DNA from: Endozoicomonas sp. ISHI1
GTDB lineage: Bacteria; Pseudomonadota; Gammaproteobacteria; Pseudomonadales; Endozoicomonadaceae
Direction of reading: 5' to 3'
Assembly: GCF_024606225.1 (NCBI RefSeq)
Contig: NZ_JAGRPU010000046.1
Location: 1-44,903, forward strand
DNA: 44,903 nucleotides
Part shown: positions 17,754 through 26,328 of the stretch, piece after piece
Layout of the letters: every line of letters begins with the position of its first letter
Position numbering within the stretch: position 1 is the first letter of the stretch
The notes under the pieces: generated by a model
Databases searched by the model: none
What the model saw: only the letters and a program-made list of their open reading frames with translations
Told to the model about the DNA's origin: nothing
Made by a program: the position numbers and the translations under genes

Positions 17754-18260
17754 TCAGGCTTTATCAGTAAAAAATTGCTGGCAGAGCTGGTTTAGCTGGT
17801 GTGTACTCCCGGATTTTAATGTTTCACGAAACTGCCAGCCCAGAGTCCCCTTTTTCATAAGAATCGGTTCTGGCAGGTCTTCAAGTTCGGTCGTCAGGCT
17901 TGGCATACTGAGCCTGAGGAAACTTTTTTCGGTCAGAACCACCTGATCCAGCCCTTGCATTCGAACTCTCTCGGCATAGTGTATATAACCTTCCCGTGCC
18001 AGCCAGAGAAAACTGTCAAAACAGGCTTGATGCCGTTTTCCGGGCAATCCGAATTCATCCACTGGCTCGGGGGAAATAATGTCGTCGACGTACAGAGAGG
18101 TCTGTCTTGGGAAGACATTATAGAGATGTACCAGGGTCTTGGCACAGTCATGAAAAAAATCGTCGATGTGAATGTCAGCCATGTTCAGAATGTTGGTTTC
18201 CAGAATCCTGTGATCAGTATCATATGGGCCGTTGTGTAACGGCCAGGGTTGACTGAACAC
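17754..18260 (-). CDS. Conserved hypothetical protein between htpX and the aminotransferase gene
   Basis: 168 aa from a GTG start at 18260, only 6 bp after the stop of the aminotransferase gene, suggesting translational coupling. An internal ATG at 18182 (MADIHIDDFF, residue 27) is an alternative start giving about 142 aa; neither has a strong Shine-Dalgarno. No signal peptide or membrane segment is visible. The protein is mixed alpha/beta with an acidic tone; its middle carries FPRQTSLYVDDI and LWLAREGYI, the latter resembling a small helix-turn-helix-like fold, but this is weak. I do not recognise the family. Conserved position between htpX and the aminotransferase gene is its best clue. 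Confidence 0.75.
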   Translation of the reverse strand: MFSQPWPLHNGPYDTDHRILETNILNMADIHIDDFFHDCAKTLVHLYNVFPRQTSLYVDDIISPEPVDEFGLPGKRHQACFDSFLWLAREGYIHYAERVRMQGLDQVVLTEKSFLRLSMPSLTTELEDLPEPILMKKGTLGWQFRETLKSGSTHQLNQLCQQFFTDKA

Positions 18261-18266
18261 TCTTTA

Positions 18267-19481
18267 TTATTGTTTGTACCTACTAAGGAATCGTTCAAGT
18301 TTATCGCCCACCATCTCCAGATCTTCAACTCTGGGCAGGGTAATAATCCTGAGATGGTCCGGGTTCGGCCAGTTGAAGGCGCGACCCTGCACCAGCAGGA
18401 TTTTTTCCTGAATCAGCAAGTCCAGTACCAGCCGTTCATCGTCGTGAATCGGATATTTTTTCGGGTCCAGTTTCGGGAACACATAAAGGGCTCCCCTGGG
18501 TTTTACGCAGCTGACGCCGGGTATCTGATTCAGGCGCTCATAGATCACATCTCTCTGTGCCAGAAGTCTGCCGCCGGGAAGTATGAGGTCATTGATGCTC
18601 TGGTAACCCCCCAGTGCTGTTTGAATAGCGTGCTGGGCAGGAACGTTCGAGCACAGGCGCATGGAGGCCAGCATCTCCAGGCCTTCCAGATAATCTCTGG
18701 CTTTATGTTTGGGACCGCTGGCGACCATCCAGCCAGAACGAAAGCCGGCTGCACGATAAGACTTGGAGAGCCCGTTGAATGAAATCATGAACACATCATC
18801 CGCCAGAGAAGCCATGGCCGTGTGCTCTGTCCCGTCAAAGAGAATCTTGTCATAGATCTCGTCAGCAAAAACAATCAGGCTGTGCTGGCGGGCAATCTTG
18901 ATGATTTCCTGCAGCAGCTCAGGTGGGTAAACGGCACCCGTAGGATTGTTAGGGTTGATGACAACAATGCCCCGGGTCTTGGCGGTGATTTTACTGCGAA
19001 TATCATTCAGGTCCGGATACCAGTCAGATTGCTCGTCACAGAGGTAGTGAACTGCTCTGCCTCCTGAAAGGTTGGCAGCTGCAGTCCAGAGGGGGTAGTC
19101 CGGTGCCGGGATCAGAATTTCATCACCGTTATTCAGCAAGCCCTGCATGGCCATGACGACCAGTTCGCTGACGCCATTACCGATAAAAATGTCTTCCAGC
19201 TCGACACCGGGAAAACCTTTCTGCTGACAGTAGTGCATCACAGCCTTGCGCGCCGAAAACAAACCTTTGGAGTCGGTATAGCCCTGGGAGTTGGGAAGGT
19301 TGAGAATGACATCCTGAATAATCTCTTCAGGTGCATCAAAGCCGAAAGGTGCAGGGTTGCCGGTGTTGAGTTTCAGAACACGTTGGCCTTCCTCTTCCAG
19401 TCTTCTGGCTTCGCGCAATACCGGACCACGTATTTCGTAGCAGACGTTTTCCAGTTTCAGGGACTTCTCAATATCCTTCAT
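18267..19481 (-). CDS. alaA: Alanine transaminase (AlaA-type class I aminotransferase)
   Basis: 404 aa, matching AlaA (YfbQ) in length. It is a PLP-dependent class I/II aminotransferase interconverting pyruvate plus glutamate with alanine plus 2-oxoglutarate in the cytoplasm. Visible motifs are the N-terminal RGPVLREARRLEEEG typical of AlaA, NPNNPTG near 176-182, ADEIYDK near 206-212, and the PLP lysine Lys240 in SFNGLSKSYRAAGFRSGW. An AGGA about 8 nt before the ATG at 19481 serves as ribosome binding site. It is the first gene of the run leading to orf168 and htpX and is divergent from msrB. Substrate assignment rests on family resemblance; other class I aminotransferases are possible but less likely. 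Confidence 0.92.
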   Translation of the reverse strand: MKDIEKSLKLENVCYEIRGPVLREARRLEEEGQRVLKLNTGNPAPFGFDAPEEIIQDVILNLPNSQGYTDSKGLFSARKAVMHYCQQKGFPGVELEDIFIGNGVSELVVMAMQGLLNNGDEILIPAPDYPLWTAAANLSGGRAVHYLCDEQSDWYPDLNDIRSKITAKTRGIVVINPNNPTGAVYPPELLQEIIKIARQHSLIVFADEIYDKILFDGTEHTAMASLADDVFMISFNGLSKSYRAAGFRSGWMVASGPKHKARDYLEGLEMLASMRLCSNVPAQHAIQTALGGYQSINDLILPGGRLLAQRDVIYERLNQIPGVSCVKPRGALYVFPKLDPKKYPIHDDERLVLDLLIQEKILLVQGRAFNWPNPDHLRIITLPRVEDLEMVGDKLERFLSRYKQ

Positions 19482-19747
19482 GGTTTTTTTCCTGTGGCCG
19501 ATGAAAGGCCGATTGTCTTTTTGTATTCTGTTATCCGGGGCAGCCTGAGTATTGTTCCATCAATGAGTGGTGTCAGTGCCTTGATTGTTATGGGTCAGGT
19601 CATATGATTCTCCGGAACATCATCAACCTGACTATAAATAGACAAGAGCGGGTAAAAAATGTTCTCTCTGGCAGGCATTATGATCGCTTTAAGGCAACAG
19701 TGCACGGCTTAAACCCGGATATTTCCGTTATGGAAGCTGGAGTTGGT

Positions 19748-20140
19748 ATGAAAGTTGAAAAAACCGATGCCCAATGGCAGGAAGAGCTGACCGAAGAGCA
19801 GTATCACGTCTGTCGGCAGAAGGGTACTGAGCGACCTTTTTCTGGTGAATACGTTCATTTTGATGGTGAAGGTCGTTATAGCTGTGTCTGTTGTGATCAA
19901 ATATTGTTCGAATCCACTACTAAATTTGATGCAGGTTGTGGTTGGCCCAGCTTCTGGGAAGTAGTGGATAAAGAGGCGGTAAAATACATTGAAGACAAAA
20001 GTCTGGGTATGGACCGGATAGAAGTGGTGTGCTCTGCCTGCAACGCGCATCTGGGGCATGTATTCCCAGACGGGCCTGAGCCCACAGGGTTGAGATACTG
20101 TATGAATTCGGTCGCTCTTCAGTTCAAAAAGGACAACTGA
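19748..20140 (+). CDS. msrB: Peptide methionine (R)-S-oxide reductase MsrB
   Basis: 130 aa from ATG 19748. It reduces the R epimer of methionine sulfoxide in proteins, using thioredoxin, as an oxidative-damage repair enzyme. Zinc-binding CX2C pairs are at Cys46/Cys49 and Cys95/Cys98, the catalytic Cys118 is in RYCMNSVAL, and Cys64 in AGCGWPSF is a possible resolving cysteine. The open frame extends upstream to 19604, but a GGAG lies 5 nt before 19748 and the resulting length fits the family (E. coli 137 aa), so the upstream 48 codons are unlikely to be translated. It is divergent from the aminotransferase gene across a spacer of about 266 bp that must hold both promoters. Confidence 0.96.
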   Translation: MKVEKTDAQWQEELTEEQYHVCRQKGTERPFSGEYVHFDGEGRYSCVCCDQILFESTTKFDAGCGWPSFWEVVDKEAVKYIEDKSLGMDRIEVVCSACNAHLGHVFPDGPEPTGLRYCMNSVALQFKKDN

Positions 20141-20185
20141 ATTGTCCAGAACCCAGTGCACACCAGAGGTTTTGAGCTCTTACAC

Positions 20186-20209
20186 AAAATCTCCGGGTCG
20201 GAGCCGGAG
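20186..20209 (-). terminator. Possible terminator after the small acidic membrane protein
   Basis: On the minus strand, CTCCGG - 7-nt loop - CCGGAG begins right after the TAG stop of the gene ending at 20210 and is followed by ATTTT. The short T run makes it a moderate candidate. It lies between convergent genes. Confidence 0.5.
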
Positions 20210-20590
20210 CTAATCTGCCTCTTCGGGGTCGTAACCTTCCAGCTCCCCCTGATCTTCCATTTCATCAAGGTCCGGTTCATCGGGAGCCGGTTCCGGAATC
20301 CCTGAATCATCATCTTCATTTATGAACTGTTCAGTGAAAGGTTGATCGCCGTCCTCCTCTGCATCACTCCAGTCTGCATGGTTCACAGTGGCAAAGCCCA
20401 ACGCCAGTAATATGGCCATGAACGAGGCCGCCGGAACAGCAGAAGAGTAGAGTTTTCTGACAGATATACACTTTAATAGCTCTGGCTTCCCGAGGGCATA
20501 GAGAGTGTCAGTCAGCCAGTTAAGTGTCTCTTTTTCTGAGTTTATCTGAGAGTTATTCATTCGAACTGTTTTTTCACGCAAGGAATACAT
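20210..20590 (-). CDS. Small single-pass membrane protein with acidic tail
   Basis: 126 aa. An N-terminal cytoplasmic-looking part of about 55 residues precedes one hydrophobic helix (about 52-70, SSAVPAASFMAILLALGFA). A very acidic Glu/Asp/Pro-rich tail (about 75-126) follows, with no lysine or arginine. An AGAAGG about 9 nt before the ATG at 20590 supports that start; ATG 20560 (MNNSQINSEK) is the alternative. It lies downstream of the giant paralogs in the same direction, and the DNA of its first ten codons resembles sequence found in each giant-gene spacer. No family recognised; a membrane accessory to the giants is only a guess. Confidence 0.6.
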   Translation of the reverse strand: MYSLREKTVRMNNSQINSEKETLNWLTDTLYALGKPELLKCISVRKLYSSAVPAASFMAILLALGFATVNHADWSDAEEDGDQPFTEQFINEDDDSGIPEPAPDEPDLDEMEDQGELEGYDPEEAD

Positions 20591-20689
20591 TCATTCATAC
20601 CTTCTGATAAGGGTTAATCGGTAGCCTGATCAAAAGAAAGCTGTATGAATCCCTCTCCATACTGGCTTCTTTTGGGTGGCGATGATGGG

Positions 20690-20705
20690 GGGACCTATTG
20701 GTCCC
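20690..20705 (-). terminator. Hairpin just after the readthrough end of giant paralog A
   Basis: Perfect hairpin GGGACC-AATA-GGTCCC on the minus strand, starting 5 nt past the ancestral stop at 20711. No T-tract follows, so this may be an RNA-stabilising or attenuating hairpin rather than a full terminator. Confidence 0.3.
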
Positions 20706-20710
20706 TGATA

Positions 20711-20851
20711 TCAAAGTTCGCCGTGGGTATTCTTATAGTTATTACCCGGAGCTTCATCAAGATCGAAGGCCTCAAGACCAGCCTGTGTTGGTTTCATGGC
20801 CGTGGATCGAAAGCTTGATTGAGGCGTATTTCTCTTATCATGAACATGTTG
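20711..20851 (-). other. Conserved tail of giant paralog A behind an in-frame TGA
   Basis: Continuing the frame past the TGA at 20852 gives 46 sense codons with no further stop until TGA 20711, ending KNTHGEL. The siblings end KNTRHEL, KKTQDEL and ENTRSEL. The tail is therefore a disabled or readthrough-dependent extension. Confidence 0.75.
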
Positions 20852-23800
20852 TCATTCGAAGAAGGTACCCAGGGTGTAAGAGTAAGGAATACTTTCTGTA
20901 TGGGAGAATGACCATTTAGGCACATTGTCCCTGAAGTATTTCTCCCAGCCATGCTTATACATCTTCATGGTCTGATCACGTCGTTCACGGAACTGCTGAT
21001 AATGCTCGTTCCGCGTCCAGCCGAACATCACGTTGTCTGCTTTAACACGGTTGGCATACTCTTCATTTGTTTCATTGAAGCGCTGAGGCGTGGCAATGGC
21101 AGTACGTTTCACATAGTCAGCTTCCGTTTCACCCGTGCCTCGCCAGCGATTGATCTTGTCAAGGCTTCGACCCAGGGGGCCACCCAGCCATTGGGTGAGC
21201 ATCTTATTGTCGTTCATAAAGAAGTCGAAAGTGAGACTCGACGCCAGAGCGAACCCGAAGGTTTGAGCATAGGTAAACCCGGATATCAGACCCTGGGCGT
21301 ATGCTCCGGCCGTGGCTACCGGGCCCAGCACCAGACCGGCTGTGGCTGAGGCCAAGGTTTTCACTTTTTCGGGGGTGATCCTGTGCAGCAGCGGTATCTG
21401 AACCCCTTGTCCGGAACCCATGGATTTGACTATTTCGGGCACCAGACGAAAAATGCTGCGATACATCTGAGGATTGGCATGGCACTGTCTGGCAAACAGC
21501 ATAGAGCCGGTTCTCAGCAGAATGACTGAGGAAGCGGCCTTGCCCAATGGCATGGCCAGCCCACCCACTTCGGAGATTTTTTCAATTCCGCTGTGGTAGG
21601 CATATTGGTCGGTTCGGTCAAGATCAACGCCAAAGCGTTCCAGCCAGTGCTGGAAAGGTGTCAGCATCCTGTGCGTGTAATCACCCCTGTTGGTCAGGTC
21701 CAGAAGGTAAAGGAACGCAATATTTGAGAGGGAAGTTTTGGCAGCCTCCAGGGCGGTCCGGGTCATCAGTAGAGGTTTGTAGCTGGAGTAGTACCAGGTG
21801 ACCGCCTGTACCAGAAAAGCTGAAGGTTTGATCCAGTAATCATGCAGCTGTCGCTCAACTGCTGCGGCATGAACCTGCATCAATGTGTCATGGATAGCCT
21901 GGATCAGGTCTGATTCAGACAGGCCAGCCGCATTGGCATAAGGTGCCAGGGTATCCTGAACGTTGGCCAGAAATGCTGCCGTCCTGCGGCCATTTTCAAA
22001 GGCAATATCATCAAGCACGTAGTTGGCGATGATAGCTGCTGCGAACTCTTTCATGCCGGCAACAGACTCTTTCATACCCGCCGGGCCAGTTGCGGTCACA
22101 GTCACAGGAGCAAAAGCAATGCGCATGAATTGCTCAGCACCCTCATCGGACAGCATCTGGACAACCTTCCTGAACTCTGGCACCTTGACACCGTGTATAT
22201 AACCAAGGAAGTGTTCAAACTCAGCCACTGTCTGATAACCATCAACACCTCTGACGGCCTTTATGTAATTCTCAAGTTCAACCTTGCTGATCAGACCTTC
22301 ATGCAGAAGAGCTATTATCTTGTTACCACTGGCAGAACGGGTAGCCAGGTATTCCAGGAAGCTTTTCAGGTCATCTTCTTCATACTTGACGAAGTGAATG
22401 GCTATTTTGCCCATGCCGTTAATGACTTCGTCGTATTGAAGTGCCCCTTTACCCATCTCATTTCTGACTCTCTGCACCAGAATCTGGACCTCTTCCAGGA
22501 TACTCTGAGGCTGATCATCTACAAGCTCGGAAGAGTGGGGAGGGAAACTCCTCATCAGGTTCCTGAAGACTCTTGCAATCCGACTGGCCTGATGAAATGT
22601 CAGATCTTTTCCGACCGCTGCCTGCAGGCGAATGGGCGCAAATTCATCGTCAAAATCGAAAGTCGAAAGGAGGGGGGGGACCTTACCGCTTTTCGCTGCA
22701 GATGCTGCCAGACCCATTGCAGCTTCCAGAGCCTGCTTCTTGAGAGCGTGCTGATAGATGAAGTCATGCATATCGGTCAGAACTTTTACCTGTCTCGGCG
22801 TGTACTGGAAGGGACCGTCATCATTTTCGACGGCTTGCTCGGCAGCCTTCAGGACATACTTCATTCTCTCAATGTCTGCTTTCCTGGCTTCAATTGCTGC
22901 TTCCAGACGTGGCTGTTCCCGATTCTTTCGATAAGCAGTCACCAACTCACTTTCAGCTTTTTCTAATGCTTGTCTGGCTGTGGTTGCCTCACGATCAAGG
23001 ACGTATCGGGGCTTGGGCCCCAGGCGTGTCATATGCCTGTCAAGCTCGTTCTCAATGACCGTGATACGCGTATTAACGTCTGACTGAATCGTGTTGATAA
23101 CTTCCTCGTCCAGCTGTTGGAGTTTTGCTTTAATTCGACTATTTTGGTCGTTTATAGTGGCATCATCCTTATAGTCTTCCATGTTGAGTTGACGAGCTAT
23201 CTCGTTGTTCCGCGCTCTCCTGACTGTTTCATCTTCATAGACTTCGTTGACTTCATCCCGAAATGCCTGAATTCTGGTTATTAAAGCATCCTTCCGGTCA
23301 GACAGGCTGGCACCCTCGTCAAAGTTCATCATTAGATCACTGGCCAGTTTCGCTGTGAAAGCCTTGACTTTTTGTACAGCCGCAACGTAATCAAGAGGGT
23401 GGATATTCAGTTGGTGCTCTACGGCTGCAATCAAACGTGTCTGTCGTTTTCTGACCTGCTGATCGTGGTACGGTTCTTCGACTTTATAAGTAAGACTCGC
23501 ATCAAGCTTCCTGAGTCTGAGACCCCTCTCGTCAAGCGTTTTGCTGTCTTCTTTCCAGAGGGCCTGTTCTATCTCACCCAGCAGGTATTCTCCGGCGTCA
23601 TTGTGGTTCATTATTTTAAGAACCATGGCAAGTCTTGCTGCTCTGTCCTTCCGTTTTCCATAGGCGATGTTGAGTGTTTCTTCTACTTCTGCCAGCGGAT
23701 CTGTCTGTTGTTCTCTGTCTTGCTTATCCGGTTCAGGGCCTCCGACTTTATAGTGAAGATGCGCAAGAAGCCTGGCGAGTTTAAGACCTTTCCCGACCAG

Positions 23801-26077
23801 AGCTGCGTTTTCATCTGCCCAGAGGGTGTTATCTATCTTATCCAGCATATGATCTGTGAGATCATCGCCGTCAAACATTCTTCGGACCCTGATAAGTCTT
23901 GTTGTTTTGTCATCTTCTTCATTGACTTTGATGTCGAGTATTCCTTCTATGTCTTTCAGTATGTCAAGGGCCTTTTTCTCTGACCGTTGTCTGGCTTTTG
24001 CGATGAACTCCTGCAGCTCTTCAGAAATGCTTTGGCGACGAAGGTACACATCATCGTTTTCATCAGGGGCTTTCATCTGAAGGGCTTTTTCCACGTCACT
24101 CAATGTCTCAAGGACTTCAGGCATCACTTCGGAGTGGCCTGTTCTTATGTAATCCACATAGGTGTCCAGAAATTTAAGCTTGATAAGTTTGTGATATACA
24201 GCTGACTCCACGGCAGAGCGGTCTGATAGTGCGGTCTTGTCGTTCGGATCAATACCAAGAACCTGAGCCAGGACACCTTTTCTAATATCGGTGTAAATAT
24301 CTTCCTGATCGAGTTGAATGCTCATAGTCTTAAGTTGTTGACGCAGACTCTGCGCTTCAGCATTCATTGTTTCCAGTTTTTGAATCAGGCGTTCTTGCTG
24401 ATCGTCAATATCTGTATTGTCATCAAAATCCTCAATGCTTAAATGTGCGGCAATGGTTGCAACGAGAGCTTTGGTCGCAGCTATTGTTTCAGCTTCTGTT
24501 CTGATGCCCGGTCTGGCATGTTTTGCCCGCAGTTCCTCCAGGTTTCCGGATAACTCAAGCAGCTGTCTGGCCATGTCGGTCATGACTCTGGCAGTAAACT
24601 CTTCGTCTACTCCGGGATCGATCTCCGCTGGTTTGATATCGCCGATAACGGGTATCACTTTGCGAATATTCTGAAAAAAGTGCGGGTTCATCAGAAGATT
24701 TCTAAGCACGGGCTTGAAGCTGAAGTATTTTGCGAGTTGCTTATGCAACCGGGTTGGTGTGATGACTAATGAAGCGACTCTGATGTGTTCCAGTGTGAAC
24801 TCAAATTCACTTGGTTCACATGGGTTATCTGGAGTAGCCAGAGCCAAGGCCTGCTGAAGGGATTCGTAGTATGCAAGCGAACGCACCGCCAGTTTGTCTT
24901 CGTCTGAAAGCATCGTGGGTTGATCTTTATCAATGCCAGCATCGTGCCGCGCAACAATCTCCTCCAGCAGTGACATCTGCCTGCTTCGAATGATGAACTC
25001 GTAGTTTTTTATCTTATATCTGAGAAGCCATGTTATGACAGCAGGGGCGGGGTTATTAACCCCAGCTATTGCCCAGAGTTTGTAGAGGTTTTCTACAAGA
25101 GCGACGTCACCCGGATTGTGCATCTGACCATGAAAAACAATATCCTCTCCCGGAGCTTCTGCTATTTCCAACTTAGGATAACCCGCAGGCACAGGATAAA
25201 ACTGTGTGTCATCCTCGACGTGTACAACATAGCCGACGGGTTTGTTGTGTGCCAATAGTTCGTTAAGCGCCTGCTGTTGTAAATCCTCTTTCAGGACATG
25301 AACCTGGATGTAGGCAGAGGCGGCAGCCGCCAGGAGAGCCTCATCATTGACAAAGAGTGATTGACCCAGACGTTGCGGTTCAGGGGGCTGATCGCCCGAA
25401 GCGATAAGGCGCATGAAGGTACGCCCATTCACTGCAACTTTTTCAACTTCAATGGTGGCAAGGGCAACATAGTGATCGCGTTTACCGAGGTGTCCTGCTC
25501 TGTTACTGGCAGCTTCCAGTAATTCAGCCAGTTGCATGGGGCTGGTGATTTTCGTTAACGGTTCTAATAATGATGAACTGAACACTAATTGACGGCGAGC
25601 AGACTCTACTGAATCCTGATCGGTCATTCCGCCTCTGACTTCAATGACCAGTTTCTTTTCCTCAAGGTTGTGGGTAAACCTGAAGACGCCCTCATCACCT
25701 ACCTTGAGAACTTTGGTATATTTCTGAGCAACGCCATTCACGTCCGTTTCAAACTGATCAACACTGGAAACGCCATCATCAATACCATAAAGAATGTCTG
25801 TAAGGCTTATAATAGTAGGGATATAATCGGGACTTTCTGAAGGTGAAGGCTCATAAGGGTAGGTGGTGGTAACAGATTTGGGTACTGGCTGCTGGTCATC
25901 ACCTAAAGTTGGCTGAACCATGACTTCACTACGAGTATACTCAGCACCTCTACTGCCCGGAATATAGGCAGATTTTGTCTCCAGTTTGCGAACGGCCAGT
26001 GCTTCTGTACTCATGATGGAAGAGCTGATTGCAATGGCCACTGCAAGGCTTAATGCATTGGGGCAGGTATTTGTCAT
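20852..26077 (-). CDS. Giant secreted protein, paralog A (1741 aa, tail cut by TGA)
   Basis: Signal peptide at residues 1-28 (LSLAVAIAISSSIMSTEALA, AxA cleavage site). Residues about 60-500 are a well conserved N-terminal domain (VDQFETD, KVLKVGDEGVFRFTHNLEEK, then IEVRGGMTD). A long, highly charged helical or coiled-coil middle (about 500-1200) is built of degenerate units. A conserved C-terminal domain (about 1240-1741) follows, with a Gly/Ala-rich hydrophobic hairpin-like stretch near 1572-1620 and the segment QWLGGPLGRSLDKINRW. GAGG lies 7 nt before the ATG. Compared with paralogs B-D the protein stops early at TGA 20852 after LGTFFE, yet the downstream frame stays open and ends like the siblings (see findings). 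Function unknown; the hydrophobic segment and secretion signal could fit a toxin or membrane-inserting effector, which is inference only. Confidence 0.9.
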   Translation of the reverse strand: MTNTCPNALSLAVAIAISSSIMSTEALAVRKLETKSAYIPGSRGAEYTRSEVMVQPTLGDDQQPVPKSVTTTYPYEPSPSESPDYIPTIISLTDILYGIDDGVSSVDQFETDVNGVAQKYTKVLKVGDEGVFRFTHNLEEKKLVIEVRGGMTDQDSVESARRQLVFSSSLLEPLTKITSPMQLAELLEAASNRAGHLGKRDHYVALATIEVEKVAVNGRTFMRLIASGDQPPEPQRLGQSLFVNDEALLAAAASAYIQVHVLKEDLQQQALNELLAHNKPVGYVVHVEDDTQFYPVPAGYPKLEIAEAPGEDIVFHGQMHNPGDVALVENLYKLWAIAGVNNPAPAVITWLLRYKIKNYEFIIRSRQMSLLEEIVARHDAGIDKDQPTMLSDEDKLAVRSLAYYESLQQALALATPDNPCEPSEFEFTLEHIRVASLVITPTRLHKQLAKYFSFKPVLRNLLMNPHFFQNIRKVIPVIGDIKPAEIDPGVDEEFTARVMTDMARQLLELSGNLEELRAKHARPGIRTEAETIAATKALVATIAAHLSIEDFDDNTDIDDQQERLIQKLETMNAEAQSLRQQLKTMSIQLDQEDIYTDIRKGVLAQVLGIDPNDKTALSDRSAVESAVYHKLIKLKFLDTYVDYIRTGHSEVMPEVLETLSDVEKALQMKAPDENDDVYLRRQSISEELQEFIAKARQRSEKKALDILKDIEGILDIKVNEEDDKTTRLIRVRRMFDGDDLTDHMLDKIDNTLWADENAALVGKGLKLARLLAHLHYKVGGPEPDKQDREQQTDPLAEVEETLNIAYGKRKDRAARLAMVLKIMNHNDAGEYLLGEIEQALWKEDSKTLDERGLRLRKLDASLTYKVEEPYHDQQVRKRQTRLIAAVEHQLNIHPLDYVAAVQKVKAFTAKLASDLMMNFDEGASLSDRKDALITRIQAFRDEVNEVYEDETVRRARNNEIARQLNMEDYKDDATINDQNSRIKAKLQQLDEEVINTIQSDVNTRITVIENELDRHMTRLGPKPRYVLDREATTARQALEKAESELVTAYRKNREQPRLEAAIEARKADIERMKYVLKAAEQAVENDDGPFQYTPRQVKVLTDMHDFIYQHALKKQALEAAMGLAASAAKSGKVPPLLSTFDFDDEFAPIRLQAAVGKDLTFHQASRIARVFRNLMRSFPPHSSELVDDQPQSILEEVQILVQRVRNEMGKGALQYDEVINGMGKIAIHFVKYEEDDLKSFLEYLATRSASGNKIIALLHEGLISKVELENYIKAVRGVDGYQTVAEFEHFLGYIHGVKVPEFRKVVQMLSDEGAEQFMRIAFAPVTVTATGPAGMKESVAGMKEFAAAIIANYVLDDIAFENGRRTAAFLANVQDTLAPYANAAGLSESDLIQAIHDTLMQVHAAAVERQLHDYWIKPSAFLVQAVTWYYSSYKPLLMTRTALEAAKTSLSNIAFLYLLDLTNRGDYTHRMLTPFQHWLERFGVDLDRTDQYAYHSGIEKISEVGGLAMPLGKAASSVILLRTGSMLFARQCHANPQMYRSIFRLVPEIVKSMGSGQGVQIPLLHRITPEKVKTLASATAGLVLGPVATAGAYAQGLISGFTYAQTFGFALASSLTFDFFMNDNKMLTQWLGGPLGRSLDKINRWRGTGETEADYVKRTAIATPQRFNETNEEYANRVKADNVMFGWTRNEHYQQFRERRDQTMKMYKHGWEKYFRDNVPKWSFSHTESIPYSYTLGTFFE

Positions 26078-26328
26078 TCTACTACCTCAGAGCTGAATAC
26101 TTTTATTGCTGTGAAAAGTGATTGCCCTTCCTGGCGAGGAAGCAACTTGGCTCATGGCTGTTCCGGTAAGCTGTTGAACGAATTCAGTTCACAGTATTAA
26201 AGTCCAATGCCAGTAAAATGGAGCATTTTTTTCAGGGAAGGAATGCATTCATAACTTCTTACAGTGCTCAGTCGATGGCCTGATCTGAAAGAAACCGGGT
26301 ATTTATTCCTTAATAACGAGGTCTGGTA
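26078..26328. other. Spacer between giant paralogs B and A
   Basis: 251 bp, homologous to the other giant-gene spacers. It holds the start-proximal block (26078-26125), one copy of the 40-bp motif at 26162-26202, and a stretch near 26221-26255 resembling the 5' end of the small gene at 20590. No separate gene is supported. Confidence 0.6.

Noticed and set aside
19604-19747. 48-codon N-terminal extension of MsrB.
   Set aside because: Not typical of the family, and a GGAG precedes the internal ATG at 19748. It shows no signal peptide.
22130-22966. 278-aa plus-strand frame inside giant paralog A, and similar ones inside B-D.
   Set aside because: Antisense shadows of conserved coding sequence; no start signals or recognisable domains.
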